From contig NZ_BAAAPK010000001.1 in the NCBI RefSeq assembly GCF_039531105.1, positions 1,984,001 through 2,048,000 of the forward strand: a DNA stretch of 64,000 nt, written 5' to 3'. Positions 8,445 to 18,061 of this stretch are shown piece by piece. Source of the stretch: Microbacterium lacus. Its GTDB lineage: Bacteria; Actinomycetota; Actinomycetes; Actinomycetales; Microbacteriaceae. Position 1 is the stretch's first letter. Each line of letters opens with the position of its first letter. Below the pieces are notes generated by a model. That model was not told where the DNA came from, did no database searches, and saw only the letters and a list, made by a program, of their open reading frames with translations. Made by a program: the position numbers and the translations under genes.

Positions 8445-9130
8445 TCACCATGACCGATGTCACCCTCACCTTCCCGGACGGCGCCGCCCGCGTGCGTGCC
8501 CTCGACGCCGTCTCGCTCGTCGTGCGTCCGGGGTCGATCACGGGGATCACCGGGCCTTCCGGTTCCGGCAAGTCGAGTCTCCTCGCCGTCGCGTCCACCC
8601 TCATCCGACCGGATTCCGGTCGTGTGGTGATCGACGACGTCGAGGCCTCGGCCCTCTCCCCCGCGGAGGCGTCGGAGCTGCGCCGCACGCGCATCGGGAT
8701 CGTCTTCCAGCAGTCCAATCTGCTCCCGTCGCTGACGGCGCTCGAGCAGCTCATGGTCATGAACGAGCTCGGGCGGGCGGGCCGACGCCCGCGGCGTCAG
8801 GAGAAGGCCCGAGCGGTGGACCTCCTGGATGCGGTCGGACTCACGGCACATCGGGACAAGCGGCCGCACCAGCTCTCCGGAGGACAGCGTCAGCGCGTCA
8901 ACATCGCGCGCGCGCTCATGAATGATCCCCGCGTGCTGATCGTCGACGAGCCGACGAGCGCGCTCGACTCCGAGAGCGGCGCGCAGGTGATGCGCGTCCT
9001 TCTCGAACTCACCGAGGAGCGCTCCACGGCGACGATGCTCGTCACCCACGACAGATCGATCGCAGCCGGCCTGCACGAGGTTCGAACCATGAATGACGGT
9101 GTGCTCACGCGCGAACGCATGACCGTCTGA
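8441..9130 (+). CDS. ABC transporter ATP-binding protein, MacB/LolD type
   Basis: ATPase subunit of 229 aa that powers the FtsX-type permease encoded just upstream. Walker A GPSGSGKSS lies near residue 40, the Q-loop is in VFQQSNLLPSL, the signature is LSGGQRQRVNIARAL, Walker B is VLIVDEPTSALD and the H-loop histidine is in VTHD. Sequence and length match the LolD/MacB-like subfamily. The ATG at 8441 overlaps the permease stop (ATGA), so subunits should be made in step. The gene ends 27 bp before the convergent clpX stop, with a hairpin shared between them. Confidence 0.93.
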   Translation: MITMTDVTLTFPDGAARVRALDAVSLVVRPGSITGITGPSGSGKSSLLAVASTLIRPDSGRVVIDDVEASALSPAEASELRRTRIGIVFQQSNLLPSLTALEQLMVMNELGRAGRRPRRQEKARAVDLLDAVGLTAHRDKRPHQLSGGQRQRVNIARALMNDPRVLIVDEPTSALDSESGAQVMRVLLELTEERSTATMLVTHDRSIAAGLHEVRTMNDGVLTRERMTV

Positions 9131-9139
9131 CGCGACGAG

Positions 9140-9157
9140 GCGCCTGAGTCGAAAGGC

Positions 9158-9165
<8 letters not shown>
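9140..9165. terminator. bidirectional terminator-like hairpin between the ABC ATPase gene and clpX
   Basis: Stem GCGCCTGAG (9140-9148) with CTCAGGCGC (9157-9165), loop of 8 nt. It overlaps the last codons of clpX on the minus strand and can end transcripts from both sides. Confidence 0.65.
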
Positions 9166-10426
<1,261 letters not shown>

Positions 10427-10491
10427 CAGGTCGCCTTCCTTGCATGTGGGGAACCCCCGTGCCACGGGCTGTGACCCCGATCGTCCTGTCG

Positions 10492-10497
10492 AGCCTA
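10492..10497 (-). promoter_or_regulatory. -10 hexamer TAGGCT, probable clpX promoter
   Basis: TAGGCT on the minus strand lies about 65 nt upstream of the clpX ATG, between the clpP2 terminator hairpin and clpX. Confidence 0.5.
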
Positions 10498-10570
10498 ACC
10501 TCTGGGACCGACAAGCGTGGGGATTGCGACGCGTTGTCTCCTGTGGGCGAAATCGCGATCGCCCGAACGC

Positions 10571-10609
10571 CGACGCCCCGTCCCCTCGCGTCGAGGGGAC
10601 GGGGCGTCG
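10571..10609 (-). terminator. terminator hairpin after clpP2 (18-bp perfect stem)
   Basis: Arms 10571-10588 and 10592-10609 pair perfectly around the 3-nt loop CGT, immediately downstream of the clpP2 stop. No U tract follows on the minus strand, as is common in high-GC actinobacteria. Confidence 0.8.
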
Positions 10610-10621
10610 CGGCATCCGTTC

Positions 10622-11293
10622 TCAGCTGGTGAGTGCAGCGGGAACGCGCTTGCGCGTCGTGAGCACCTGATCGACCAGTCCGTACTCGACCGCCTCGCGA
10701 CCGCTGAGGATCTTGTCGCGGTCGATGTCGCGGTTGACCTGCTCGATCGAGCGGTTCGAGTGCGACGCGAGCGTCTCCTCGAGCCACGTCCGCATGCGCA
10801 GGATCTCCGCCGCCTGGATCTCGATGTCCGAGGCCTGGCCGTGACCGGCCTCGCCCATCGCGGGCTGGTGGATCAGCACGCGGGCGTTCGGCAGCGCCAA
10901 CCGCTTGCCGGGCGCGCCCGCCGCCAGGAGCACCGCGGCTGCCGAGGCCGCCTGCCCGAGGACGACCGTCTGGATCTGGGGAGAGATGTACTGCATCGTG
11001 TCGTAGATCGCGGTCATCGCAGTGAACGATCCACCGGGCGAGTTGATGTACATGATGATGTCGCGGTCGGGGTCCTGGCTCTCGAGGACGAGGAGCTGGG
11101 CCATGACGTCATCCGCCGACGCGTCGTCGACCTGCACGCCGAGGAAGATCACGCGGTCTTCGAACAGCTTGTTGTACGGGTCCTGGCGCTTGTAGCCGTA
11201 GGCGGTGCGCTCTTCGAACTGGGGCAGGATGTACCGGCTGGAGGGCATCGCGAGCCCGTTGTGCGCGGTGCCGCCGAAGGTGGGGATGGTCAT
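10622..11293 (-). CDS. clpP2: ATP-dependent Clp protease proteolytic subunit ClpP2
   Basis: Serine peptidase subunit of the heteromeric ClpP1P2 barrel, 223 aa from this start. The substrate-binding strand MYINSPGGS, the catalytic serine in [11 protein letters not shown], the histidine in VLIHQPAMG and the aspartate in the RDIDRDKIL region are all present. The N-terminus carries [11 protein letters not shown], typical of actinobacterial ClpP2. I chose the ATG at 11293 (MTIPTFGG), which has AGAAGGA upstream at a rather long spacing. An in-frame ATG at 11314 (MRRNNDD) is the alternative, with GAAGG only 3 nt before it. The gene lies 30 bp after the clpP1 stop and is co-transcribed with it. Confidence 0.95.
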   Translation of the reverse strand: MTIPTFGGTAHNGLAMPSSRYILPQFEERTAYGYKRQDPYNKLFEDRVIFLGVQVDDASADDVMAQLLVLESQDPDRDIIMYINSPGGSFTAMTAIYDTMQYISPQIQTVVLGQAASAAAVLLAAGAPGKRLALPNARVLIHQPAMGEAGHGQASDIEIQAAEILRMRTWLEETLASHSNRSIEQVNRDIDRDKILSGREAVEYGLVDQVLTTRKRVPAALTS

Positions 11294-11323
11294 GTCGTCG
11301 TTGTTCCTTCTCATTCGCCTTCG

Positions 11324-11911
11324 TCAGTCCTGATCGGTTCCGCCGCCGCCGACGACGTCCTCGAGGTGTGCGCGGATGTGATCGACGAAGCCGTACTCGA
11401 GCGCTTCCTGCGCCGTGAACCAGCGGTCGCGGTCGCCGTCCTCGTTGATCTGCTCGACCGACTTGCCGGTCTGGGCGGCGGTGATCTCGGCGAGTCGGTT
11501 CTTCATCGACACGATGAGCTGAGCCTGGGTCTGGATGTCGCTCGAGGTTCCGCCGAAGCCGCCGTGCGGCTGGTGCAGCAGCACGCGGGCGTTCGGGGTG
11601 ATGTAGCGCTTGCCCTTCGTGCCGCTGGTCAGCAGGAGCTGGCCCATCGAGGCCGCCATGCCGATGCCGACCGTGACGATGTCGTTCGGGACGAACTGCA
11701 TCGTGTCGTAGATCGCCATGCCTGCGGTGATCGAGCCGCCGGGAGAATTCACGTAGAGGAAGATGTCCTTCTCAGGGTCCTCGGCGGCGAGCAGCAGGAT
11801 CTTCGCGCAGATCTCGTTCGCGTTCTCGTCGCGCACCTCCGAGCCCAGCCAGATGATGCGGTCCTTGAGCAGCCTGTCGAAGACGCTTGTCGCGATAAGG
11901 GGATCGGCCAT
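11324..11911 (-). CDS. clpP1: ATP-dependent Clp protease proteolytic subunit ClpP1
   Basis: Partner of ClpP2 in the actinobacterial mixed Clp protease, 195 aa. The catalytic serine is S88 (GMAASMGQ) and the histidine is H113 (VLLHQPHGG), with the aspartate in the GDRDRWFTA region near residue 162. The start [23 protein letters not shown] at 11911 has AGGAGTGAAC before it. A TAGATT hexamer at 11943-11948 suggests a promoter with a leader of about 25 nt. It is the first gene of the clpP1-clpP2 unit. In related organisms this operon is induced by ClgR; I could not identify a convincing ClgR box here. Confidence 0.96.
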   Translation of the reverse strand: MADPLIATSVFDRLLKDRIIWLGSEVRDENANEICAKILLLAAEDPEKDIFLYVNSPGGSITAGMAIYDTMQFVPNDIVTVGIGMAASMGQLLLTSGTKGKRYITPNARVLLHQPHGGFGGTSSDIQTQAQLIVSMKNRLAEITAAQTGKSVEQINEDGDRDRWFTAQEALEYGFVDHIRAHLEDVVGGGGTDQD

Positions 11912-11942
11912 GTTCACTCCTGATTCGGTGGTCGTGGCTACG

Positions 11943-11948
11943 AATCTA
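11943..11948 (-). promoter_or_regulatory. -10 hexamer TAGATT, probable clpP1P2 promoter
   Basis: TAGATT on the minus strand lies 31 nt before the clpP1 ATG, leaving room for its AGGAG site in a short leader. Confidence 0.5.
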
Positions 11949-12011
11949 CCGGCGCGTCCCCGGCGACCCGCCCGTGTTCGCCCTGGGCAGAGTGCGCCGC
12001 GTCGCAACGCG

Positions 12012-12047
12012 GGAAGGGGACGGATGCCGCAGCATCCGTCCCCTTCC
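12012..12047 (-). terminator. terminator hairpin after tig (16-bp perfect stem)
   Basis: Arms 12012-12027 and 12032-12047 pair perfectly around the loop CGCA, 16 bp past the tig stop. It separates tig from the clpP1P2 unit. Confidence 0.8.
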
Positions 12048-12063
12048 TGACGACTGTCCGACC

Positions 12064-13491
12064 TTACTCGGCGGCGTCGGCCTTCTTCTTGGCGGGAGCC
12101 TTGCGCTTGGGCTTGGCGGGAGCCTCGGTCTCCTCGGCGGCGATGATCTCGTCGGCCTCGGCGGCCGCGTCCGCGATCTCCTCGGCCTCTTCGACGACCT
12201 CTTCCTCGGCCTCGTCGTCCACGACGATTCCGGTGAGGTCGACGACCTTGCCGTTCGTGTCGACGACGACGACCTGGCCGAGAGCCACGGCGACGGCCTT
12301 GCTGCGAGCGACCTCGCCCACGAGGGCCGGGAGCTGGTTGTTCTGCTGCAGCGCCTCGACGAAGTCCTGCGGCGCCATGCCGTACTGCGCGGCGGACTGG
12401 ATGAGGTACTGGGTCAGCTCGTCCTGCGACACCTGCACGTTGAGCTTCTCCGCGAGCGCGTCCAGCAGCATCTGCGTGCGGAACTGCTTCTCGCTGGCCT
12501 CGGTGACCTCGGCGCGGTGCACGTCGTCCTCGAGGCGTCCTTCACCCTCGAGGTGGTTGTGCACCTCGTCTTCGATGAGCGCCGGCGGAACCGGGATGTC
12601 GGTCTGGGCGAGGAGCTGCTCGATGAGCTTGTCGCGAGCGGCGCTCCCCTGGGTGAAGCTGGACTGCTGCTCGACGCGCTCGGTGAGGCTTTCGCGCAGC
12701 TCGGCGATCGTGTCGAACTCGCTTGCGATCTGCGCGAAGTCGTCGTCGGCCTCGGGGAGCTCGCGCTCCTTGACGGCGGTCACGGTCACGGCGACCTCCG
12801 CCTCTTCGCCGGCGTGATCTCCACCGATGAGGGTGGAGCGGAACGTGGTGTCCTCGCCCGCGGTCAGCGAGTCGATGGCCTCGTCGATGCCCTGGAGGAG
12901 CTCGCCGGAGCCGACCTCGTAGGAGACGCCTTCGGCGCGGTCGATCTCGGCGCCGTCGATCGTGGCGACCAGGTTCAGCTCGACGAAGTCGCCGGTGCTC
13001 GCGGGGCGGTCGACGGTCACGAGCGTGCCGAAGCGGGCGCGCAGACGGTCGAGCTCCTCGTCGATCGCGGCCTCGTCGACGGCGATCGCGTCGACCTCGA
13101 CGGTCGTGCCCTCGAAGGCCGGCAGGTCGAACTCGGGGCGGACGTCGACCTCGACCTCGACGAGCAGATCGCCGGAGAAGTCCTTCTCGTTCGGCCATTC
13201 CTTCACGTCGGCGCTGGGACGACCGAGGACGCGCAGCTCGTTGGCCTCCACCGCCTGACGGTAGAACGTGTCCAGGCCCTCGCTGACGGCGTGCTCGATC
13301 ACCGCGGTGCGGCCGACCCGCTGGTCGATGATGGGTGCGGGAACCTTGCCCTTGCGGAACCCGGGGATCTGCACGTCCTGAGCGATGTGCTCGTACGCGT
13401 GCGTGATGCTCGGCTTGAGCTCCTCCGGGGTGACCGTGATGTGCAGCTTCACCCGGGTCGGGGTGAGCTTCTCGACGGTGCTGGTGACCAT
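12064..13491 (-). CDS. tig: trigger factor (ribosome-associated chaperone/PPIase)
   Basis: Chaperone of 475 aa that binds near the ribosome exit tunnel and folds nascent chains. The N-terminal ribosome-binding domain contains the signature loop PGFRKGKVP around residue 40. The FKBP-like PPIase domain follows (about 155-240) and then the helical C-terminal domain. The end is an acidic stretch followed by a lysine/alanine-rich tail ([16 protein letters not shown]), common in actinobacteria. The start [14 protein letters not shown] at 13491 has AAGGAGAACG upstream. It lies downstream of tRNA-Pro on the same strand and upstream of clpP1P2, the conserved actinobacterial order. Confidence 0.97.
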   Translation of the reverse strand: MVTSTVEKLTPTRVKLHITVTPEELKPSITHAYEHIAQDVQIPGFRKGKVPAPIIDQRVGRTAVIEHAVSEGLDTFYRQAVEANELRVLGRPSADVKEWPNEKDFSGDLLVEVEVDVRPEFDLPAFEGTTVEVDAIAVDEAAIDEELDRLRARFGTLVTVDRPASTGDFVELNLVATIDGAEIDRAEGVSYEVGSGELLQGIDEAIDSLTAGEDTTFRSTLIGGDHAGEEAEVAVTVTAVKERELPEADDDFAQIASEFDTIAELRESLTERVEQQSSFTQGSAARDKLIEQLLAQTDIPVPPALIEDEVHNHLEGEGRLEDDVHRAEVTEASEKQFRTQMLLDALAEKLNVQVSQDELTQYLIQSAAQYGMAPQDFVEALQQNNQLPALVGEVARSKAVAVALGQVVVVDTNGKVVDLTGIVVDDEAEEEVVEEAEEIADAAAEADEIIAAEETEAPAKPKRKAPAKKKADAAE

Positions 13492-13567
13492 GGCTTTTCG
13501 TTCTCCTTGTGATCGACCGCGCACGGCGGCGCAGCAGCTGAAGTTCGTGGGTTCTCGGGGCCGTATG

Positions 13568-13641
13568 TCGGGGCGACAGGATTTGAACCTGCGGCCTCCC
13601 GCTCCCAAAGCGGGCGCTCTACCAAGCTGAGCTACGCCCCG
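13568..13641 (-). tRNA. tRNA-Pro (anticodon TGG)
   Basis: Cloverleaf on the minus strand: acceptor CGGGGCG pairs with CGCCCCG, the D arm is GTAGCTCAGCTTGGTAGAGC, and the anticodon stem GCCCGCT frames the loop TTTGGGA with anticodon TGG. The T loop reads GTTCAAATCC and the discriminator base is A. CCA is not encoded. It is divergent from tRNA-Gly, and a TAGACT hexamer at 13683-13688 is a likely -10. Confidence 0.95.
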
Positions 13642-13760
13642 GGCGGGTTGCGCACGCGGATACGTGCGGATCGGCCCCCAGAAGTCTAGCCGACGGGCCG
13701 CGCGGCACAGGCACGGTCGCGTCATGCCATAGAATCGTGGATGCCGCGGCTCGCCGCTGC

Positions 13761-13834
13761 GGGGATGTAGCTCAATGGTAGAGCCTCAGTCTTCCAAACT
13801 GATTACGCGGGTTCGATTCCCGTCATCCCCTCCA
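13761..13834 (+). tRNA. tRNA-Gly (anticodon TCC)
   Basis: Acceptor GGGGATG pairs with CATCCCC. The D arm is TAGCTCAATGGTAGAGC, the anticodon loop CTTCCAA has anticodon TCC, and the T loop is TTCGATT. CCA is encoded at 13832-13834. A -10 TAGAAT lies at 13730-13735. The final 21 nt (13814-13834) are repeated downstream at 13972-13992. Confidence 0.95.
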
Positions 13835-13906
13835 ATGCCCCGATGTGCCGACGAAGTCGGCGCAGCGGGGCATTCGTGTGGATGCCGTCCGAAACGATCC
13901 GCTTCG
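13814..13906 (+). repeat. 93-bp direct repeat, copy 1 (tRNA-Gly 3' end plus hairpin)
   Basis: Copy 1 of a direct repeat whose second copy is at 13972-14064 (offset 158 bp). By eye the copies differ at four positions (13861, 13889-13890 and 13894). Copy 1 includes the last 21 nt of tRNA-Gly with CCA. Confidence 0.85.
13834..13874 (+). terminator. nested hairpin directly after tRNA-Gly
   Basis: Outer arms AATGCCCCG (13834-13842) and CGGGGCATT (13866-13874) enclose the self-complementary core GCCGACGAAGTCGGC (13847-13861). Position right at the tRNA 3' end fits a terminator. Confidence 0.6.
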
Positions 13907-13928
13907 GGCGGGCCCCACCGCCCCGAGG

Positions 13929-13968
13929 CTCCGCCCGCCGACGAAGTCGGCGAGTGGAGTGGGCGGAG
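13929..13968. repeat. second nested hairpin sharing the same core
   Basis: Outer arms CTCCGCCC (13929-13936) and GGGCGGAG (13961-13968) enclose another exact GCCGACGAAGTCGGC core (13937-13951). The core is thus present three times within 175 bp, each with its own outer stem. Confidence 0.7.
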
Positions 13969-13971
13969 GGA

Positions 13972-14064
13972 CGATTCCCGTCATCCCCTCCAATGCCCCG
14001 ATGTGCCGACGAAGTCGGTGCAGCGGGGCATTCGTGTGGATGCCGTAGGAACCGATCCGCTTCG
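13972..14064 (+). repeat. 93-bp direct repeat, copy 2 (truncated tRNA-Gly remnant plus hairpin)
   Basis: It carries a 21-nt copy of the tRNA-Gly 3' end with CCA (13972-13992) but no acceptor 5' strand, D arm or anticodon arm, so it is not a tRNA gene. The hairpin of copy 1 is repeated at 13992-14032, with one C-to-T change at the end of the core. It may be a relic of an integration or slippage event. Confidence 0.8.
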
Positions 14065-14287
14065 CGTCGACCCCTCCGATGCGCGGATGTTTGCGGAGAT
14101 GTGCAGGATGACGGACGGAACTCGTGCCCGGCATCCGTGATTCTGCACATTTCCGTCATTCCGACCGCGCCGGACCGACCGCGCCGGTACAGAGGTTCAT
14201 TCCGTCCCGTCTCGTCCCTCACCCTCGCCGGGCGATGCCCCCGCCATCCCCGCGCGGCATGATCGGTGCCACGGGGAAGGAGCGGCG

Positions 14288-15190
14288 ATGGTCAAGAACG
14301 CCGAGAAGGAGTCCTATCGGCACCGGGCTCGCATGACGCCGCGCCGGCCGGCCTCCGGGCTCGCGGAGCGGTGGACGACGGTCGACGGGGTCGATGTCTT
14401 CTACCGCGAGTCGACCAACCCACCGGATTCCCGCGTCATGACCCACCTCCACGGCTTCGGCCTGTCGGGGCGCTACCTGCTGCCGACCGCCGAGCTGCTG
14501 GCCGACGAGTTCCACACGTTCGTGCCCGATCTGCCCGGCTTCGGACGCAGCGGCAAGCAGGGCGCGGCTCTGGACATCCCCGATCTCGCCCACGCCGCCG
14601 TGCGCTTCCTCGACGACCGAGGTGTGAAGACGACGAGCCTCGTCGGGAATTCGATGGGCTGCCCCGTGATCCTCGAGGTCGCGCATCGCTACCCCGAGCG
14701 CGTCGAGCGGGCGGTCCTCGTCTCCCCGGCGGGCGGCATCCACAATCAGCCGCTGCGGCGGGCCGTCGGGCAGCTCGCGAAGGACGGCGGACGCGAACCG
14801 CGCAAGATGGTCACCGTCGCGACGCCCGACTACCTTCGCTTCGGCGTCCCGAGCACGTTCAAGATGTTCCGCGCACTCACGCAGTACCCCTCGCTGGAGC
14901 GGCTGCTGCAGCTGAAGATCCCGACGCTGGTGGTGCTCGGCACGCGCGATCCGCTGCTGCCCGGTCCCGATCGCATCAAGGAGGTCGCGTCGCAGGACGA
15001 GAACCACGTGCTGCTGGTCGTGCTGGACGGCGCCGCCCACGCGATCAACTTCAGCCACCCGCGAGAGCTCGCCCATCTGATCCGGCTGTTCATGGACGAC
15101 AAGCCGATCACGAGCCTGCCCGGCACCTCGACGGCGCGCGTCTTCGAGATCTTCCGCGGCGCGTACCATCCCGTCGCGTCCGAGGACTGA
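14288..15190 (+). CDS. alpha/beta hydrolase
   Basis: Alpha/beta hydrolase fold protein of 300 aa, probably a soluble esterase or C-C hydrolase. Features are an oxyanion region HLHGFGLSGRY (about 53-63), a DLPGFGRSGK loop, nucleophile elbow GNSMG with S122, a putative acid in GTRDPLLPG (about 220) and catalytic histidine in GAAHAINF (about 252). The start at 14288 has GGGGAAGGAGCGGCG before it. The substrate cannot be assigned. The basic N-terminus (VKNAEKESYRHRARMTPRRP) is unusual but shows no signal peptide. It converges on the carbonic anhydrase-like gene with 7 bp between stops. Confidence 0.88.
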   Translation: MVKNAEKESYRHRARMTPRRPASGLAERWTTVDGVDVFYRESTNPPDSRVMTHLHGFGLSGRYLLPTAELLADEFHTFVPDLPGFGRSGKQGAALDIPDLAHAAVRFLDDRGVKTTSLVGNSMGCPVILEVAHRYPERVERAVLVSPAGGIHNQPLRRAVGQLAKDGGREPRKMVTVATPDYLRFGVPSTFKMFRALTQYPSLERLLQLKIPTLVVLGTRDPLLPGPDRIKEVASQDENHVLLVVLDGAAHAINFSHPRELAHLIRLFMDDKPITSLPGTSTARVFEIFRGAYHPVASED

Positions 15191-15197
15191 TGCCTGT

Positions 15198-15734
15198 TCA
15201 GACCGGCCGGGCGCCCTCGTGCTCGCGGACGTGCTCGCGATAGACGACGGCGTTCCGGAGGATACCCGCCCGTTCTTCCTCGGTGAGCTCGCGGCGCACT
15301 TTCGCCGGCACACCGGCGACGAGCGACCCGGCCGGGATGACCGCGTCCTGGAGCACCACCGCTCCCCCGGCGACCAGGCATCCCTCGCCGATCACGGCGC
15401 CGTTGAGCACCACGGCGCCCATGCCGATCAGTGACGCGTCGCCGATCGTGCATCCGTGGATCACGGCATTGTGCCCCACGGACACGTTCTCGCCGATCAC
15501 GACGGCGTGGCCGGGATCGACGTGGACGGACACGTTGTCCTGCAGGTTGCTCCCCGCACCGACCGTGATCGTGGCGCCGTCGGCCCGCAGCACCGCGTTG
15601 TACCAGACGCTCGTCTCCTCGCCGAGGCTCACCCCTCCGACCACGCGAGCACCGGCTGCGACGAAGACGGTGGGATGCAGTTCGGGGGTGCGTCCGGCGG
15701 CGGACAGGACGGAAGCGCCTTCAGCGATCGTCAT
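15198..15734 (-). CDS. gamma-class carbonic anhydrase-like hexapeptide-repeat protein
   Basis: Left-handed beta-helix protein of 178 aa built from hexapeptide repeats (for example VVIGENVSVGHNAVIHG and GDASLIGMGAVVLNG). The three zinc-ligand histidines of the gamma-carbonic anhydrase/YrdA/PaaY family are present (HVDPGH, VGHNAVIHG). It ends with a short C-terminal helix (ELTEEERAGILRNAVVYREHV). The protein forms trimers in the family; carbonic anhydrase activity is common but not universal. The ATG at 15734 overlaps the acyltransferase stop by 4 bp, indicating co-transcription, although a functional link to that enzyme is not evident. Confidence 0.92.
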   Translation of the reverse strand: MTIAEGASVLSAAGRTPELHPTVFVAAGARVVGGVSLGEETSVWYNAVLRADGATITVGAGSNLQDNVSVHVDPGHAVVIGENVSVGHNAVIHGCTIGDASLIGMGAVVLNGAVIGEGCLVAGGAVVLQDAVIPAGSLVAGVPAKVRRELTEEERAGILRNAVVYREHVREHEGARPV

Positions 15735-17878
15735 GGTGTCGTCCTCTCCTGCAGCGCGTCGGAGATCGCTGCGGTGTACCAGGGTGCCAGGGTGTCCACG
15801 AAGCTCACCGTCAGATGATCCTGGTCGCGGTACACGTTGGCGCCGCCCACGACGGGCGCACACGTGTCGGCGTCGCAGAACACATCGGTGAAGTCCAGCA
15901 GTGTGACGCCCTCCAGACCGGATGCCGCGTCCCGAAGCGGATCGTCGGCGACGAGCAGCTCGGAGCGGGGACCGTCGCACAAGCTCAGGTCCTTCGTGCG
16001 CAGGCACTTGTTGGGATCCGTCTCCCACACCGGGTTGTCGACGACCGTGATGACAGGGATCCCGCGATCGAGGACCTCGCTCCACGCGTCGCGGTATCCG
16101 CCCACGGCGGCGTCGTGCGCCGAGTCGTAGCCGGCGGCGGAATAGGGCGTGGTGGCGATCGCCGCGGTGAACACCGCATCGAGATCGGCATCCGCCAGTG
16201 CCTCGGTGACGCCCGCGCGCCACTCGGAGCAGGCCTCGCCGAAGGCGCCCGGGGTGGACAGCGGAGTGGTGTTCCACGGGCACGCGCCCTTGAAGAACGT
16301 GGTGAGGTGCCAGCCGTTCTGCTCGGCCATCGTCTGGAACGTCGAGAGCAACTGGTAAGCGTGGCTGTCGCCGACGAGGGCGATGCGCGGCGCCTCGGGG
16401 TCGTCCGAGCCGAACTCGCACGACACGGGCCGCGCGTCGTTGAGCTGGACGAAGCACTGCTCGTCGCTCGGGCGGTCGACCCCCGCGAATCCCGGCGCGG
16501 GCAGGATCGTCGTGCCGAAGTCCGTCCCGGCGCACGACGCGTCGAGCACGACCGCCGCTCCGAAGCATTCCGGCGGGTTCTCCCTGAGCTCCGCGATCGC
16601 CCGCACTCCCGCGTTGTAGGTCGGCGCGTTCACGGCCCACGCGAGGCCCGCCGTGGCGGCGACGACCAGCATCGCCGCCAGCGAGGACCACAGGGTCACC
16701 CGCGCGGGGCGCGAAGTGAGCACCTTCCAACCGCGTGCCGGGTCCTCGACGAAGCGCTTCGTGAGCCAGGCGAGCACGAAGCACAGCGCCAGGAGAGCCA
16801 ATCGGTGGTAGATCGTCAGTCCCCAGAACGGCACCGACGGGGCGATGATGATGAGCGGCCAGTGCCAGAGGTACAGCGAATACGAGATGTCGCCGACGAA
16901 CTGCGCGGGCCGGATGCCGAGCAGGCGCGTCGGATACCACCAGCGCTCCGTGTTGGACGCCGCGATCACGGCGGCCGCGGCGAGTGTCGGGATCGCCGCC
17001 ATGTAGCCGGGGAACGGGGTCTGCCCGTCGAAGCGGAGGATCACGACGAGCAGCACGATGACCCCGGCCCAGCCGAGGACGAAGCTGCCGATCGCGTTGC
17101 GGATCCGCAGCGCGGGGATGAGCGCCACCATCGCGCCCACGCCGAATTGCCACATCCGACCGAAAGTGACGAAGTAGGCCGGCGCGGGGTCGGTGATCGT
17201 GAAGATCACGCAGAAGATGAACGAAGCGATCGTGACCGCACCGAGCGCGATCAGGACAGCACGCCGTCGGGCGCCGCGGAAGAAGCGGATGCCGAGCCAC
17301 GCCGCCAGCAGCATGATGAGCGGCCACATGACGTAGAACTGCTCTTCGAGCGAGAGCGACCAGTAGTGCTGGACGGTCGTGGGATCGCCCGCGTGGTTCA
17401 GGTAATCGGCGGAGTTGAGAGCCAGGTACCAGTTCTCGACGTAGAAGGTCGACGCGAGGATCTCGCGCACCTCGTTCGGGAGCGCCGAGGTCGGCGTGAG
17501 GTACGGCGACATCGCCACGAGCGCGCAGAAGAGCAGCACCAGCAGGGAGGCCGGCAGCAGACGACGCGCGCGCCGCGCCCAGAACTGGCTGAGACGCACC
17601 GTGCCGGTCGCGGTCAGCTCGCGCATCAGGTGCGCGGTGATCAGGAAGCCGGAGATGACGAAGAAGATGTCGACGCCGACGTAGCCGCCCGAGAACCGAG
17701 CCGGCCAGAAGTGGTAGAGCACGACCGCGAGGACCGCGATCGCGCGCAGCCCCTGCACGTGCGGGATGAAGCGCGAGGGCTCGGCGTGTTCGGGCGAGCG
17801 GTCGGCGGGCTCCCGCACGACGCTCCGCGACGGGACGTTCAGGTGCTGGGGTCCGAGGTCGTGATCGGCGGAGGGCAC
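15731..17878 (-). CDS. OafA-type acyltransferase with C-terminal SGNH domain
   Basis: Integral membrane O-acyltransferase of 715 aa that transfers acyl groups to cell-surface glycans. The acyltransferase-3 domain (residues about 35-390) starts HVQGLRAIAVLAVVLYHFWP, with the catalytic-type histidine in LYHF, and has about ten helices including YVGVDIFFVISGFLI. The exported SGNH-like domain (about 450-700) has the motif ALVGDSHAYQLL and a late DxxH (DQDHLTV) catalytic pair, so both halves look active. The GTG start at 17878 follows a TAGCGT hexamer by 6 nt, with no Shine-Dalgarno site. It forms an operon with the downstream carbonic anhydrase-like gene and is divergent from dps. Confidence 0.93.
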   Translation of the reverse strand: MPSADHDLGPQHLNVPSRSVVREPADRSPEHAEPSRFIPHVQGLRAIAVLAVVLYHFWPARFSGGYVGVDIFFVISGFLITAHLMRELTATGTVRLSQFWARRARRLLPASLLVLLFCALVAMSPYLTPTSALPNEVREILASTFYVENWYLALNSADYLNHAGDPTTVQHYWSLSLEEQFYVMWPLIMLLAAWLGIRFFRGARRRAVLIALGAVTIASFIFCVIFTITDPAPAYFVTFGRMWQFGVGAMVALIPALRIRNAIGSFVLGWAGVIVLLVVILRFDGQTPFPGYMAAIPTLAAAAVIAASNTERWWYPTRLLGIRPAQFVGDISYSLYLWHWPLIIIAPSVPFWGLTIYHRLALLALCFVLAWLTKRFVEDPARGWKVLTSRPARVTLWSSLAAMLVVAATAGLAWAVNAPTYNAGVRAIAELRENPPECFGAAVVLDASCAGTDFGTTILPAPGFAGVDRPSDEQCFVQLNDARPVSCEFGSDDPEAPRIALVGDSHAYQLLSTFQTMAEQNGWHLTTFFKGACPWNTTPLSTPGAFGEACSEWRAGVTEALADADLDAVFTAAIATTPYSAAGYDSAHDAAVGGYRDAWSEVLDRGIPVITVVDNPVWETDPNKCLRTKDLSLCDGPRSELLVADDPLRDAASGLEGVTLLDFTDVFCDADTCAPVVGGANVYRDQDHLTVSFVDTLAPWYTAAISDALQERTTP

Positions 17879-17884
17879 CCCTCG

Positions 17885-17890
17885 ACGCTA
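17885..17890 (-). promoter_or_regulatory. -10 hexamer TAGCGT, leaderless promoter of the acyltransferase gene
   Basis: TAGCGT ends 6 nt before the GTG at 17878 and supports that start. Confidence 0.6.
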
Positions 17891-17972
17891 GTCGGTGGGC
17901 GGCGGCATCCCTACCCGACCCGGCGACCGGCGCCGACTCCGTGTGCTGCGGGTTAGCGGAGCCTGTGCTTGC

Positions 17973-18000
17973 TTGCGGAATGCGGAGGCGTGAGTAGCGT
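17973..18000 (+). promoter_or_regulatory. probable dps promoter (TTGCGG / TAGCGT)
   Basis: A -35-like TTGCGG at 17973-17978 and a -10 TAGCGT at 17995-18000 are 16 bp apart. Transcription would start near 18007, leaving a leader of about 55 nt that holds the GGAGG site at 18049-18053. Confidence 0.5.
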
Positions 18001-18061
18001 TGGAGCACGCAGACGGACGGTGCACCCCGGCGCACGAACCGCTCATATGGAGGCGAAACAG

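Larger units (their letters stand above)
13835..14287. other. intergenic region without genes (about 450 bp)
   Basis: No credible coding region is seen between tRNA-Gly and the hydrolase gene at 14288. The first half is the repeat/hairpin block. A further imperfect inverted repeat pairs 14099-14115 with 14134-14150 (15 of 17 positions, 18-nt loop; outer arms ATGTGCAG and CTGCACAT). Confidence 0.7.

Noticed and set aside
11912..12011. ClgR box upstream of clpP1
   Set aside because: Expected from other actinobacteria, but no site matching the known CGC-rich dyad pattern was convincing.
13972..13992. Second tRNA-Gly gene
   Set aside because: Only the final 21 nt of the tRNA are repeated; no D or anticodon arms.
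13847..14019. Possible CRISPR-like array from three copies of GCCGACGAAGTCGGC
   Set aside because: Only three copies, self-complementary, unequal spacing and no cas genes; they are nested hairpins next to a tRNA.
13761..14064. Integrated element bounded by tRNA-Gly attachment sites
   Set aside because: Only 137 bp lie between the copies and there is no integrase, phage or plasmid gene; kept as a possible relic only.
15815..17956. Long plus-strand open frame (713 codons) opposite the acyltransferase gene
   Set aside because: Arg/Glu/His/Gly-rich composition typical of the antisense of a high-GC gene; no domain, and the minus strand encodes a clear acyltransferase/SGNH protein.
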